A stretch of 64,000 bases of DNA from Leptidea sinapis (lineage: Eukaryota; Arthropoda; Insecta; Lepidoptera; Pieridae): NCBI RefSeq assembly GCF_905404315.1, contig NC_066268.1, forward strand, positions 13,368,001 to 13,432,000, read 5' to 3'. Below the pieces are notes generated by a model, which saw only the letters and a list, made by a program, of their open reading frames with translations, did not search any database and was not told the origin of the DNA. Below, piece by piece: positions 33,166-43,946 of the stretch. Position numbers and translations under genes: made by a program. The first letter of the stretch is position 1. Each line of letters starts with the position of its first letter.

Positions 33166-33527
33166 CGGAAGTGTACCAAGAATACTGGCAGCATTTCAGC
33201 GTTGGAAAGCTAGACTGACTCGTTGACCGAAGTAGCTTCCAGCGCTTGGGTTTCCAGTAGCCCTATTGAGGCATGTAGATAGTACTTTGTATATTTTCCA
33301 CGCCACTGCGCGCCACGGGCCAAGTGTCTCGACACCAAACGGCACAAAGATGTATGACTCACTGAGGCCAACATATTTGCGACGCTTGCTATCTTCGGCA
33401 GTCGAAGCAGCAGCCCCAGCACCAACTGACGTAACTTGGACATGAGAAGAAGCCAGAGTGTCGACGCAAGTAGCCCAAGTAGCCCAGAGGCGCGATGAAT
33501 ATTCAAAATACTATCTTCGCGCCTCAA
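33166..33527 (-). pseudogene. LINE polyprotein C-terminal fragment, minus arm
   Basis: The minus-strand frame reads HLARGAQWRGKYTKYYLHAS, then IGLLETQALEATSVNESV and, after a frame change, QR-NAASILG. The end matches a conserved SLAIQRGNAASILGTLP motif seen at the C-terminus of certain animal LINE polyproteins. Cut on its distal side at the SINE at 32873-33160. Which LINE clade is not certain. Confidence 0.5.
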
Positions 33528-33640
33528 TAAGGCTACTGGAAACCCAAGCGCTGGCAGCTATTTCGGTCAACGGATCAGCCTTGCTATCCAACGCGGTAAT
33601 GCTGCCAGTATTCTTGGTACGCTTCCACGTAATGATAGTT
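33166..33640. repeat. Inverted pair of LINE-derived fragments
   Basis: Arms of about 130-150 bp, 33166-33305 and 33485-33634, are inverted copies (ACTGGAAACCCAAGCGCTGG and GCTGCCAGTATTCTTGG on each strand). Both encode the same peptide, so these are two copies of one element in opposite orientation around a roughly 180-bp spacer. Confidence 0.7.
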
Positions 33641-33720
33641 TTAATTTTATGTTGTCGTAGTATTGTAAATATAGTTATAAGATTTGTTTTGTTTGAATAA
33701 TAAATTTATTGCAGCAGCAT
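33458..33720 (+). pseudogene. LINE polyprotein C-terminal fragment, plus arm
   Basis: Same peptide as the minus arm: RDEYSKYYLRASIRLLETQ, then in another frame SLAIQRGNAASILGTLP near 33573-33625. It continues into an AT-rich 3' UTR with AATAAATTTATTGCAG near 33700, so this arm retains its 3' end. A frameshift makes it non-functional. Confidence 0.55.
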
Positions 33721-34856
33721 TAAAAATTATATTTTTCAGAAAGTGCGTATTAACTTTGGCTGAGACACAAAAATTTTATCAAGCAATATGGTCAGATTGA
33801 ATTATACAATCAAGTTGTGTGTGTTTTTAAATATGTGTGATACTAGTATGGATAAATAAAGGATTTAATTTAAACACAACTGATTTTGTCTGTGAATTAG
33901 CTTCTTAAATTTGTACTATCATAGACAGCCATCAAAGGAAATGAGAATCTGTATCTTCGAAATGCGAATAAAAAAGCCCCATTAGACATTTAAAACGATT
34001 CTAATCACACCACCATCAATCAAATAGTGTCTTTTGTTAAGAAAAAGCTATTTCCGTTCGGAAATGGAGTTATTACGGTGGTGATTAGGCCTATCTGAAG
34101 TGGAAAACTTTCTGTGCCAATTATCAAAATATACAGAATTTTACCATTTTTGTGTGTAAAACTGAAGTGGCAAACAAAAAAAAGCTTAATATTTTTTATA
34201 TGTTAAATACCAATTCTTCTCAATTTTAATTTCGTTTTTATTTTGATAATTTAGAAGTTACGTGAAATCACCGGTGGTAAAATCTCATAGCGTTTTTTCA
34301 ATTTCTCTAGTGTTCATAATTGGACGTAGTTCCTGTGAAACGTTCCAAGCCACAAACATCAAATTTTAAGAAATCGTGTTTAAAGTTTAATAAATGTTAG
34401 TGTAATCCATACATGTGGGTTGGGCTTCTAAGTCATGATGTCATTTAAAGAGTGGCAGTAGGGCTGCCATTTTTTGTCAGTTCTTTAACATGAATCACGT
34501 GACCAGTTTTGTGTTCTTAACTCAGTATCAACATGATTGTGGTTTGAAACGTTTTTCTGGAATTACATGCAATTCATATTTCTTTAGTAGCAGAAAACAT
34601 GGTAGATTAATAGCTGTTACAAATATTTTATGATTCGTGCATGCTTAGCCATTTCGTGTTTTATCAATGAAAATATAACCATACGCAAATCTTCATGATA
34701 TTAACGAAAGTTGCAAATTATTATGGATTATCCCTTTATTTAATAGGGAATCTATTTATAAACTAGTTGCTTACCCAACAGCCACAGGGATTGCCATGCT
34801 GCAGCGATGGTTATCACAAAGGCACATGAAAATAAACCGATGTCAGTTATATTTTT
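33721..34856. other. Unassigned DNA
   Basis: About 1.1 kb without recognisable repeat or exon. Near 34050 an inverted pair, TTTCCG/CGGAAA with TTCGGAAATGG, is present but short. Confidence 0.35.
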
Positions 34857-35092
34857 AGCCGACTTTAAAAAAGGAGGAGGTTCTCAATTCGTCGGTATGT
34901 CCGAATTTTTTATGTTTGTTACCTCAAAACTTTCGACTGGGTGAACCGATTTTGACAATTCTTGTTTTTTAAATTACAATAATCGTAACTAGAATTAGAT
35001 TAATTAATTAAATTGTATAAAAATACGCAATTATTTTTATACTTTTTAGTGTTATATCTATTGTTTTGGAATAGTGTTTTTGAAGTCGATTG
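34857..35092 (+). mobile_element. Family E, short complete copy
   Basis: Both ends are present: AGCCGACTTTAAAAAAGG at the left and GTTTTTGAAGTCGATT at the right, complementary with few changes. Only 236 bp, so it is an internally deleted derivative, joining the TCGACTGGGTGAACCGATTT left part directly to the AATTAGATTAATTAATTAAA right part. Confidence 0.7.
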
Positions 35093-35984
35093 TTTTTTTG
35101 TTTATTTTTTTTTATTTGTACTGTTTGGTGTACTAAAAATTGATCTTTGAGTTTTAAGAGGTCGACAATACATTTAATCCAGCAACCGGAAAGTCAAGTA
35201 CTGAACTGTTATTACAATAAATAATTTACACATGGTTTTTAGACAGTTCTTAGACACGTGTATTGTTAAACAGTGACCTAACTATAACAACATGAGCGAC
35301 CTAACAATAACGACGTTTAAAGTGGAGTTTATCTTTTTCTATTACAAAACGTGTTTGGTTTGTGTTTAACTAAAACTGCGTTAAACACAACATAAGCTGA
35401 AGTGTACAGGAACGGAATGAAATTTTTGACAGCTGTCCTCTATCTATCACCATACAATCTTAAACTTCGAAAAGAATATGATATAATACCAGTTCGACTA
35501 CGTTCGACTCGTGTTTAAATATAAGCAATGTCTAAAGATTGTTGAACGCTAAACAACAGAAAGACACAGATTTGTAATAGAACATTTTTTAAACAAGTGT
35601 TCAACACATGTTTAACTTGTGTAATAACACAGGTAATATTTTAATCAGCGCTGCTTGTATTTCCGGTAATCTTCTAGATGGATGCGATGCAAGTTCATAT
35701 TTTTTATTTATCGTATTGAATAGGCCTATCACAGATGACACACTTTTTTGCGACACACGACGCGCACTTTCGTTCATTTTGTCGGCAGAACTGTATGGAT
35801 GTACACGCAATTGAAGTACAGAGATTGCGGTGTATTATTTCGTACTTGAGATATAAAAAAGAAGAAGAAAAAGAGAATTTTGGGTTCATCCTATTCTTTC
35901 AGATTTATTAAAGATTATTAAAAGGGACTGTTTCGTATTAAACATTCAGTTCTAAAACTATATCTAATTATATTTGCACACTTC
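35093..35984. other. Unassigned AT-rich DNA
   Basis: No gene or repeat recognised. Overlapping short frames near 35601-35889 on both strands have no motif. Confidence 0.35.
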
Positions 35985-36345
35985 ATCCTCATCATGTGGG
36001 TTCTCTCTGCATGTTCTACCGCATTTATCACGGGGAGTGCTCAGAGGAGCTGTTCGGGTTGATTCCAGAGGCCGAATTCCACCACCGGACATTACGTGCA
36101 AAGTACCATCCGCATCACGTAGACGTCTGGCATTCCACAACCGCGCGTTTTGTTCGAAATTTCTTGCCTCGCACAGCCACTTTGTGGAATCAACTACCGG
36201 CAGAGGTCTTCCCGAACAGATACGACTTAGGGACCTTCAAGAAACAAGCATACTCCCACCTTAAAGGCCGGCAACGCATTTCTTGACACACCTGTTGTTG
36301 CGGAGGTCCATGGGCGGTTGCCTCACCTCTCATAAAAAAAAAATC
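35985..36345 (+). mobile_element. CR1/jockey LINE 3' end with ORF2 C-terminus
   Basis: 5'-truncated insertion ending in a run of ten A near 36345. The frame 35996-36286 reads GSLCMFYRIYHGECSEELF, then RAKYHPHHVDVW, NFLPRTATLWNQLPAEVF and YDLGTFKKQAYSHLKGRQR to a stop. This is a clean C-terminus of a CR1/jockey ORF2 protein, a different subfamily from family B. No stop interrupts the roughly 96 codons, so the copy is relatively young. No catalytic domain is included. Confidence 0.8.
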
Positions 36346-37424
36346 CCACAATTTTCTTTCTGTCATGATACTTTGCCAAAGATGTATCACAAAGTGCTGG
36401 TCTGTTTTCCATTTCTTGTATCAACATCGATGCATCGATGTCTCGAGCCATGATACATGTTAAACTAGCAACCGCAAACTACAACGGAACGCAATCCCGT
36501 ATACTGTCAGCCGCCTTTTTTGACGCAGCATTCAAATGAGTGTATAAAAGTTTTCTAGTTCATTAAAAAAATCTGTTGTCGGAGTACTGTCAAATTAAAA
36601 ATATTTGGGATAAAACTGTAGGTATTTTTTATAAAACGGTAGGCACTCAAGTGGTTTTGACTGATCACGTGATCAAAGTACTCCGACTACCTTACCTAGA
36701 AAACGCCAGTGCTCACAGTAGAATATGGCGGCGATTTATGACGTCATATATTTCCCTAAGGTACTGCAGCAGTATTCTGGCAGTCCATAAAGGAACAAAT
36801 TTTTCTACAGTGATAGCACTGTGCAGAGCTCGCAGTGCATATCGGAACATACCCTATATGTTTTATTATCACAGACTAATAAGTGCGTCACGGATTGTCT
36901 GTCGTCTGCGATAGGCCTTACAAAAGCAAAATCTTAATCTCTAAAAATTGTAAAATGACTAAGCAACAACCAATTCAGTTTGACCTATCATCAGGATTTA
37001 ATGCTGTAAAAATTACTTCTACTATTAATAGGAAACATTTGTGTTTTTGTAGTATGTTTGTAAAGTTTTCACACAAAAACTACTGGACCAATTTAAAAAA
37101 ATCTTTCAAAATTAGAAAGCTGCATCTTCACTGAGTGACATAAGCTATTAAAAAAAATAGCGATCCCTAATACAAATACAATTGTGTGAAAAAATTTGTC
37201 ATTAAAAATCTGTCATCACCTTCGCTGCGGATACTACTGATGATAAAACAAAAAATGTTCTACAATTATTATCCAGATCGTATCAATATCTACAAAATAG
37301 TCTGCCATACCATATGTACTGTATTTATGCCACTAGGACTACATTTTTACATTTTTAAAGTTGATAAAAGTGCCGACAATAATCAAACCATATTATTCAT
37401 ACATCTGTATTAATCCTTATCCCA
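36346..37424. other. Unassigned; contains two long palindromes
   Basis: No coding exon recognised. The perfect palindromes ACATCGATGCATCGATGT (36424-36441) and TGATCACGTGATCA (36662-36675) are the visible structures. Confidence 0.4.
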
Positions 37425-37675
37425 TTAAATGATGTAAAATTGACACACTTTTACACAAATTATCTTGCCCCAAATTAAGCATATATTAGCCTGTGTTATG
37501 GGTTGCAAGACAACGATATATTTAATACAATATACTTACTTAAACATACATAAATACATATAAACATAAATAAATACATTTAAACATCCATGACTTGGAA
37601 ACAAACATCCATATTCATCATATAAATGCTTGCACCTACCGGGATCGCCAACCACTCGGCTATACAGGTCGTCAA
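37425..37675 (-). mobile_element. tRNA-derived SINE with lost box B
   Basis: Reverse orientation copy of the SINE at 41114. The head on the minus strand reads GACGACCTGTATAGCCGAGT (box A), but box B is deleted: the sequence goes from GGTTGGCGATCCCGGTAGGT to GCAAGCATTTAT. The 3' part (GGGGCAAGATAATTTGTGT) is kept. Confidence 0.7.
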
Positions 37676-37944
37676 TAAATCAAAAAGTTTTATGTTAACA
37701 AAAATAAATCAATAGTCCGCCTTAGTAGACTTTCCACTACCACGAGATCGGTATCTAAGCGAGTGAAACCGCGAGGTATTGCTAGTACATAATAATAATA
37801 GAACTTCTACTTAATACAGCTTCGAAATACTTGTCGTGCTCCTTTGTGTGAGTTTGTAAAAACACCAATTCGACATTCATTTACTCTCTTGAATACGCTT
37901 TCTGGTGTAAATATACACAATTCATTGATTTATTTATATTTATT

Positions 37945-38317
37945 ACTAGCTGACTCGACAGACGTTGTTCTGTAGATAATGAAAAAAAAAATACTGTTTT
38001 ATAGGAATTTGCCAATAATATATTTTCAAAACATCAAGAATTATTTCGTAAAAAATGCTCCCTATTGTTATAATGAAATTGTTTCACAGCGGAACTGTCA
38101 AACTGTGCATCATTAATACTCTCATAGAAAATATGTCCATACAAAAAAAATATTCAAAATAAAAATAGGTATGGGTCCCAAATCGAAATATAAACTATCC
38201 TATCTTTCAAGTTGGATGAAACTGCACACCATGAAGTAATCCCCATTAAAATCCGTTCATTAGTTTAGGAGTCCATCGCGGACAAACAACGTGTCACGTA
38301 ATTTATATATATTAAGA
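37945..38317 (-). mobile_element. Helitron, reverse orientation
   Basis: On the minus strand it starts TCTTAATATATATAAATTAC and ends ACGTCTGTCGAGTCAGCTAGT-type text. Its 3' part matches the copy at 44152; its 5' part (GACACGTTGTTTGTCCGCG) belongs to a different subfamily, so it is chimeric between Helitron families. Confidence 0.65.
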
Positions 38318-39584
38318 TTTATATCTATCATTATCCTCATCGTGTCATTTTGCCTTCAAAGTAAATAAATATAAATCATATTTCTTGGGGATTTGACTTT
38401 TTACGAGTTAATTTTTTTTACACAGTCTCCCTTTACTTACGAACCGGAGGATGAACCGTAGTCTGAGAATTTCAATTTGAATGCTCCAGTAATTGATATG
38501 TGAATGTGCTCTATTCATTTTCGTGAAATATTTTTAAAAATTGATAATTTAAAGTTTTTAATATGAAAACTATTGATCCCTTGTAGAGTCCTAAACGATT
38601 AGAAGAACAGCGTATTAATATTTATTAATATGACGGGACTTCGATTTCCAACATTTAAGTCAAGTTGAAGCTTCAAGCCCTCAGGCTTGATAATGTTTAA
38701 GGGGAAATTATTGCGTGGAAAACAGTTTACAATCTTCGTTATTCACTACTAATCTGAATAAATTAACCTACACAAAAAAGTTAGCTATAAGAATAACTTT
38801 TCTGAGAGAAGTACCAAAAAAATGCGTCACGCCATGCCAAAAAACTTGTTTAACTTCAAAGAAAAGTGGTAGTTCACAAAGGCTCGACAGTGTTAACTAT
38901 AACCAACAGCAAGCATTAGCAACCTATAAATAAGACTAAAGGATATGTGTAACAGGATTAAGTAGTGTTCATAGCTCGAAATGCTATACTTTCACCATAA
39001 AACTTGTCTAAAAACACCATGTTTTCGCTTTTTCTGCTTACTCTTCTCCTTAATATAGATAGAATTGGCCTTACTGGTTGCCAAGTGAAATATTAAAAAC
39101 AAGTCAACTTAAAATGATTCAGGTAAACGGTTATTTATTAAAAAAATCAATTAAATTATTATTATTATTATTATATTTAATTAGAGCATTGGAAACGAGA
39201 CCAAGAGCACAAAAATACAATATTAAAATAACTTTTCAATATACCCGATTACAAGAATATAGCTTAGACCTCGATATCATCTCTCTTTCATGGTCATTTA
39301 AATCACAAATTCTCTCAAAATAAATGCTCTTTTAAAGTCATTAAAAACTCTGGTAAATTCTTCTTGCTAATCTAATCGATACCAAATTTAAAATTCGAAT
39401 CTCGCAACTTCCGCCAGTTTGCAGCGGAGGCTAACCAATCGCAATTAGCAAATGAACGGTTTCGAGTTATTTCGACTAATCACCGGTGTCCGATATCAAA
39501 TCCGGGCCACGACTTGTGAAAATAAAAACGGCTTTGATGATTTTTGCTGTTTTAATCAGAGTAACAGCAAAACTATCTTAAAAA
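38318..39584. other. Unassigned AT-rich DNA
   Basis: No gene or repeat recognised. Frames at 38715-38933 and 39078-39323 show no motif and have compositions typical of chance frames. Confidence 0.35.
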
Positions 39585-39737
39585 TGAGACTGAGACTTAA
39601 CATTAAATGTCTCAAGGTGACGAGCGCAATTGTAGTGTCGCTCAGTATTTTTGGGTATTTCAAGAATCCTGAGCGGCACAGCATATTAATGGGTCGGACG
39701 TATCAGTTAAAATTAGGTCCTGCTCGTCTTGTCCCAT
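39585..39737 (+). repeat. SINE-like family A, 3' half
   Basis: Starts at TGAGACTTAACAT and ends at CTTGTCCCATAAG. It keeps the hairpin region (GTCGCTCAG / CTGAGCGGCAC). Confidence 0.7.
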
Positions 39738-40452
39738 AAGGCGGGGATTATGTAAATAATTACAACAAAAAAAAGAACTAAGTATATAAAGGCTGCAATT
39801 GCAATATGCAATATTTTTTTTCTTAGTGTGTTATAAAATATTTAAGCAAATTTTTTATAATACACAACTGAAGAATAAAAACTGCAAATAAATCTAATCT
39901 GTCTATCTGTAACGACTCGTTCTTAGCAACTGGAGGAGCAATCATGTCAAAAATAACAGTTAACATCAAAAAATTATAATTAATTAACTGGTTAAAGATG
40001 TGACGATAGACTCCGACTCAAATAATATTTATTTAAAATAATAGGTTTAAACTAAAACGCTTTCAATTTGTCTTTACAACTGTTAATATACTTTATATTA
40101 TTCATCTATATAATTTAGTGACTACTATTTGCTTGGTTCTTTGATTGAAATGATAAGTTTATAAGAATCTGTTATTATATATTAAATAAAATCATAACAA
40201 AGTAAAAATTGTACATGGAATATAATTTTAAATATAGTATAAAGGTATTGTACAAGCAATACCGAATCCGAAAAGTACTTTGTAAATTTTTTGCGCAGCA
40301 ACTTCTAAGTAAGTATATTTAATTTTGATTTTTATTTGAATCAAGCCTACATAATATTGTTACACTAGATGCTAACGCCCGCAACGCCATCCACCGATAA
40401 CGTCGGGGGCAGCAATTAGTTTATAAGTTTTATTGAGTACTAAGGCATGTTT
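39738..40452. other. Unassigned AT-rich DNA
   Basis: No gene or repeat recognised. Confidence 0.35.
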
Positions 40453-40595
40453 AGGCCCCAACAAGATGGACCGAAGATCTTGTCAAGATCGCCGGAATAC
40501 GTTGGATGAGGGCAGCGCAGGACCAATCATCGTGGAGATCTTTGTGGGAGGTCTCTGTCCAGCAGTGGACGTCTTCCGGCTAATGATGATGATAG
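40453..40595 (+). mobile_element. RTE LINE 3' tail
   Basis: GCCCCAACAAGATGGACCGA through GCAGTGGACGTCTTCCGGCT and a TAATGATGATGATAG tail. Only the last 140 bp. Confidence 0.75.
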
Positions 40596-41113
40596 AAGCA
40601 TGTTAGTATTTATCGTGGTTTTAAAATTCTTAAGTACCTGCAGTCGGTCACGAGTGAAAGTGCGTTTGACGGACAAGAAAGTGAAGATGCAGTAATACTT
40701 TGTATAAATTTCATGATTAAACAGAGCTATCGGAGTAGACAAGTGTTTTTTGGTGATATTTGTTTTGTTAGGGGAAAAGTATACGAAAATTTTAATGATC
40801 TCAACCGAATGTTCACAAAAGTGCACGTTCAAACGTCTGCATAATGGTGTAGCCGAGCAGCAGTTTCAGCTCATAGGTAGGTATTCAAATTGTTACAGAG
40901 ATGTAGTCTGCATTTGGCGCCGAAGATGTAGCAACAACATAGACGGAGCGCGGCGCTACTATCAACGCCCAATAAATCAGTGTAAGTCGTAAAAAACTTC
41001 TTCCACATACAACCAAGCCTTGAGTGGCCTAAGACATGAGTTCTTTAAGACTCATACACATATTATAACGATTTCTACGAAAAAGGTTTTGAAGTGAAAG
41101 CGAAAGAGCATTT
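40596..41113. other. Unassigned
   Basis: No gene recognised. A possible 5' splice site CTCATAG|GTAGGTATT occurs near 40876 without coding support. Confidence 0.3.
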
Positions 41114-41375
41114 GACGACCTATATAGCCCAGTGGTTAGTGACCCTGCCTACTGCGCTTGAGGTCCCGGGTTCGTATCCCGATAGGTGTAACATATAAAT
41201 GTTTGCACCTATCGTTTGTTTCCGAGTCATGGATGTTTATATGTATTTATATATGTTTAAGTAAGTATATTGTGTTAAATATATCGTTGTCTTGTACACA
41301 TAGTACAGGCTATGCCTAGTTTGGGGCAAGATAATTTGTGTCAAAGTGTGTCAATATTATATATTTATTTCTTTG
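41114..41375 (+). mobile_element. tRNA-derived SINE
   Basis: A head of tRNA type: box A TAGCCCAGTGG (41125-41135) and box B GGTTCGTATCC (41169-41179, one mismatch to consensus), the internal RNA polymerase III promoter. The body has GAGTCATGGATGTTTATATG and GGGGCAAGATAATTTGTGTC. It is not a working tRNA gene, since there is no paired acceptor stem. A second copy, inverted, is at 37425-37675. Confidence 0.8.
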
Positions 41376-41390
41376 TTTTTATCGTTTCAA

Positions 41391-41688
41391 CGAGCAGGAC
41401 GTTCAGTTGATGGTAATTGAATACACCCTGCCCATTACAATGCAGTGCCGCTCACGATTCTTGAAAGACCCAAAAATTTTGCGGCATTTTAATTGCCGGC
41501 GTCACCAACTTTATGTCTCAAGAGACGTGACATGTTAAGTGTTATTTGCCCAGTAATTTCACTAGCTACGGCGCCCTTAAGACCGAAACACAATAGCACA
41601 TACACATTACTGCTTCACGGCAGAAATAAGCACTGTTGAGGTACCCATAATCTGGTCGGCATCCTGTGCAAAAGAGTCTCCCACTGGT
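41391..41688 (-). mobile_element. SINE-like family A
   Basis: Lacks the tail (begins inside CGAGCAGGACG) and directly follows the tRNA-derived SINE. One hairpin arm is altered to TTTTGCGGCATTTTAATTGC. Confidence 0.75.
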
Positions 41689-42431
41689 AAACCATTGTTT
41701 GTTGTCATTTTTTGTCAAAGGGGCCAGTAACGCTTTGTGATTCAAAAGAGAATGGGTAGCGGTGATCACCTTAGGTGACCTGCAAAGGTCTGTATTATTT
41801 CGTTTGGTAGCCACGGCTTTTGCAGAAATAGGTTAATTATTATAAGAGTCGTATAAGACAAAAAAAAATATCTTATACTTATAATAAAAATAGCGCATCG
41901 GTATATATATCTGAAAAATAAAGTTTTAAAAGATATATTTGGTATGCGAACTTATCTGTGTAATAAAATAATAATAATTATTATACTTTTGTGGTATTAT
42001 TAGTTGAAGTCACTAAGAAAGGAATACATTACTTGGCCATTCTGTAGGTAACCATCTCAACATTACGACTAATGATCAATGCAATAATGATATTTAATAT
42101 TTAACACTTTATGTTAAAATTAAAAACGGTCTATCTATGTCTTAATAGGTCTCATGTTGCAAATTGTGTGCACTCTTGGATCGTCACTTACAGCGTTCAC
42201 TGGCGCATTATTCACAATGAGAATTTGAACAAGACATCCGACTCCAGCAGATTTTATTTACATTTTATTTCTTACTTTTTACCTGAGTTTTTTAATTTCA
42301 GGGGAAATAAGTTGCGAGGACTTAGCGCACGGTGATGCCGTACTTAAATAGTTACTAGTTATTTAGTTAGATACTTTAGAGCCTACCATTATAATATACC
42401 GTTTACTTTTCTAAATCCCTTTGTGTGTCTG
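41689..42431. other. Unassigned; short LINE-like scrap
   Basis: Around 41700-41790 AAGGGGCCAGTAACGC, GATTCAAAAGAGAATGGG and GCGGTGATCACC-like words recall the family B 3' UTR, strongly decayed. The rest to 42431 is AT-rich and unassigned. Confidence 0.3.
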
Positions 42432-42695
42432 TTTTTTATGATAATAAAGGATGAGACGTGCGGGACGTTCAGCTGATAGTAAGTGATACGCCCTGCCCAT
42501 TACAATACAGTGCAGCACGGGATTCTTGAAATAATCTAAAATTCTAAGTGGCACTACAACTGCGCACGTCACCTTGAGACATGAGATGTTAAGTCTCATT
42601 TGCCCAGTAATTTCACTAGCTACGGCGCCCTTCAGACCAAAACACAGTAATGCATACACATTACTGCTTCACGGCAGAAATAGGTGCCGTTGTAG
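42432..42695 (-). mobile_element. SINE-like family A, cut by a hAT element
   Basis: Tail to GGTGCCGTTGTAG. The missing remainder of the element reappears at 43857-43886 in the same orientation. Confidence 0.75.
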
Positions 42696-43856
42696 CAGGG
42701 GCGTGCATTCCATATATGCCAATAGGCATAGCCTACCTACCATATTGAGAGTCTAATTAATATTAGGTATATTATACTATACACTAGATTCCAAGATAAT
42801 TCAGATTTAGTATTTTTTATTCTGTAATCGAACTTCTATTGAACACCCAACCAGTAAGTTTTTCGTTACGCGATACACTAAATACGCACAGTAAGCAGTT
42901 CCGATAATGCTTACTGAAGCCTAGTAGAATACGTTCAATTTCTATAACAAAATTTATTTGTCAAGGTAATACGACCACAACAAAAACTATACAATTACTA
43001 TTTATATGGTTCTTAAATATGACATCCGGGGTAAGCAAGCTTATGACACTTCGAAATGACAACCGAGCTGTCACGGATTAAACCAACGAAAGAAATGATA
43101 CCTACATTATGATTTATGAGTAATTATTATGACGTGTCTCGTTCGTTTAGTGTCCAAGTTTCAACCTTATTGCGCTTCCATAAGAGTGTTGACATCGCAC
43201 ATGACGTGATTCATGATTGTGAGATATAAAATATGACATTTCCGGAAAAAAAAATATATTGTTCACTAATCAACAATGACAGCGCCATTTTTTTAGTTGT
43301 TGTGTTTTCGTCATTCGTGTATACGGACGTGAATAATTAAGCTAATAACATTAGTTATTTGTTTTGTGTTGATTTGTTTATTGTTAATTATATTTGGTGT
43401 TTATATTTGAAAAAGAAGTTGCTGTGTGTTTTATGTTTAAAATAGGTAACTAGTAAGGAATGAAAATATAATGGAGGAATTCCAGTGTCGGCAGTGTGGC
43501 GAAAATATGATTTGCTTACATAAATTTGCTATGTATCCTTTTGAACAATTTTCGTTCGTAGATAAAATAAAAATTGTTTCTCTTTATAGACCAATGCAAA
43601 AATATTCGTTTAACTCAACAAAAGGGTAAAATTATGAGATATTCCAATTTCTTCCCCTGCTGTTTATTTTCTACAACGAAAACTGTGTGGAACGATACTG
43701 GTTTCGGAGACCTGCATAATTTGACAAATCTTGCTAAAACACGATCAATCTGTCAGAACGGCAGAAAAATGTTGGTAAGTGAACTTATATATATCTTTTT
43801 AACAGGAACTAAATTTTTTTATATTAATCGCAAATACGACTAGTTGGACTTCAAGT
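42696..43856 (+). mobile_element. hAT element inserted in SINE-like copy
   Basis: Left end CAGGGGCGTGCATTCCATAT is the same terminus as that of the hAT at 18584-20122. The interior has a transposase N-terminal region (43471-43843). The right inverted repeat is not visible before the SINE resumes at 43857, so that end is deleted, and an 8-bp duplication could not be confirmed. Confidence 0.65.
43471..43843 (+). pseudogene. hAT transposase N-terminus with TTF-type zinc finger
   Basis: ATG at 43471 reads MEEFQCRQCGENMICLHKF to a TAA at 43627-43629. A second frame from about 43635 gives MRYSNFFPCCLFSTTKTVW and DTGFGDLHNLTNLAKTRS. P-C-C-L-F...W...G..DL..L is the start of the TTF-type zinc finger found in many hAT transposases. 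AAAATGTTG|GTAAGTGAAC near 43773 could be a splice donor. The catalytic region is absent. Function lost; the domain call is by motif. Confidence 0.6.
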
Positions 43857-43886
43857 GCCGGCATCCTGTGCGAAGGAGCCTCCCAC
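43857..43886 (-). repeat. SINE-like family A, separated end
   Basis: GCCGGCATCCTGTGC and GAAGGAGCCTCCCAC: the 5' end of the copy at 42432-42695, displaced by the intervening hAT element. Confidence 0.65.
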
Positions 43887-43946
43887 AGAACTGCATCATA
43901 GCTGTTCTAGTTGCTGGTTATATTCGTAAAAAGGAACTATTTCATT

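Noticed and set aside
33210..33527. Leu-rich membrane protein
   Set aside because: The Leu-rich N-terminal part is a reading through the spacer between two inverted LINE fragments; only the C-terminal LINE motif is meaningful.
36576..36914. 112-codon open frame as a gene
   Set aside because: It starts at TTG, shows no motif, no splice signals and no neighbouring exon; it looks like chance.
41114..41185. tRNA gene
   Set aside because: Box A and box B are present but no acceptor stem pairs, and the sequence continues into a SINE body also found at 37425-37675.
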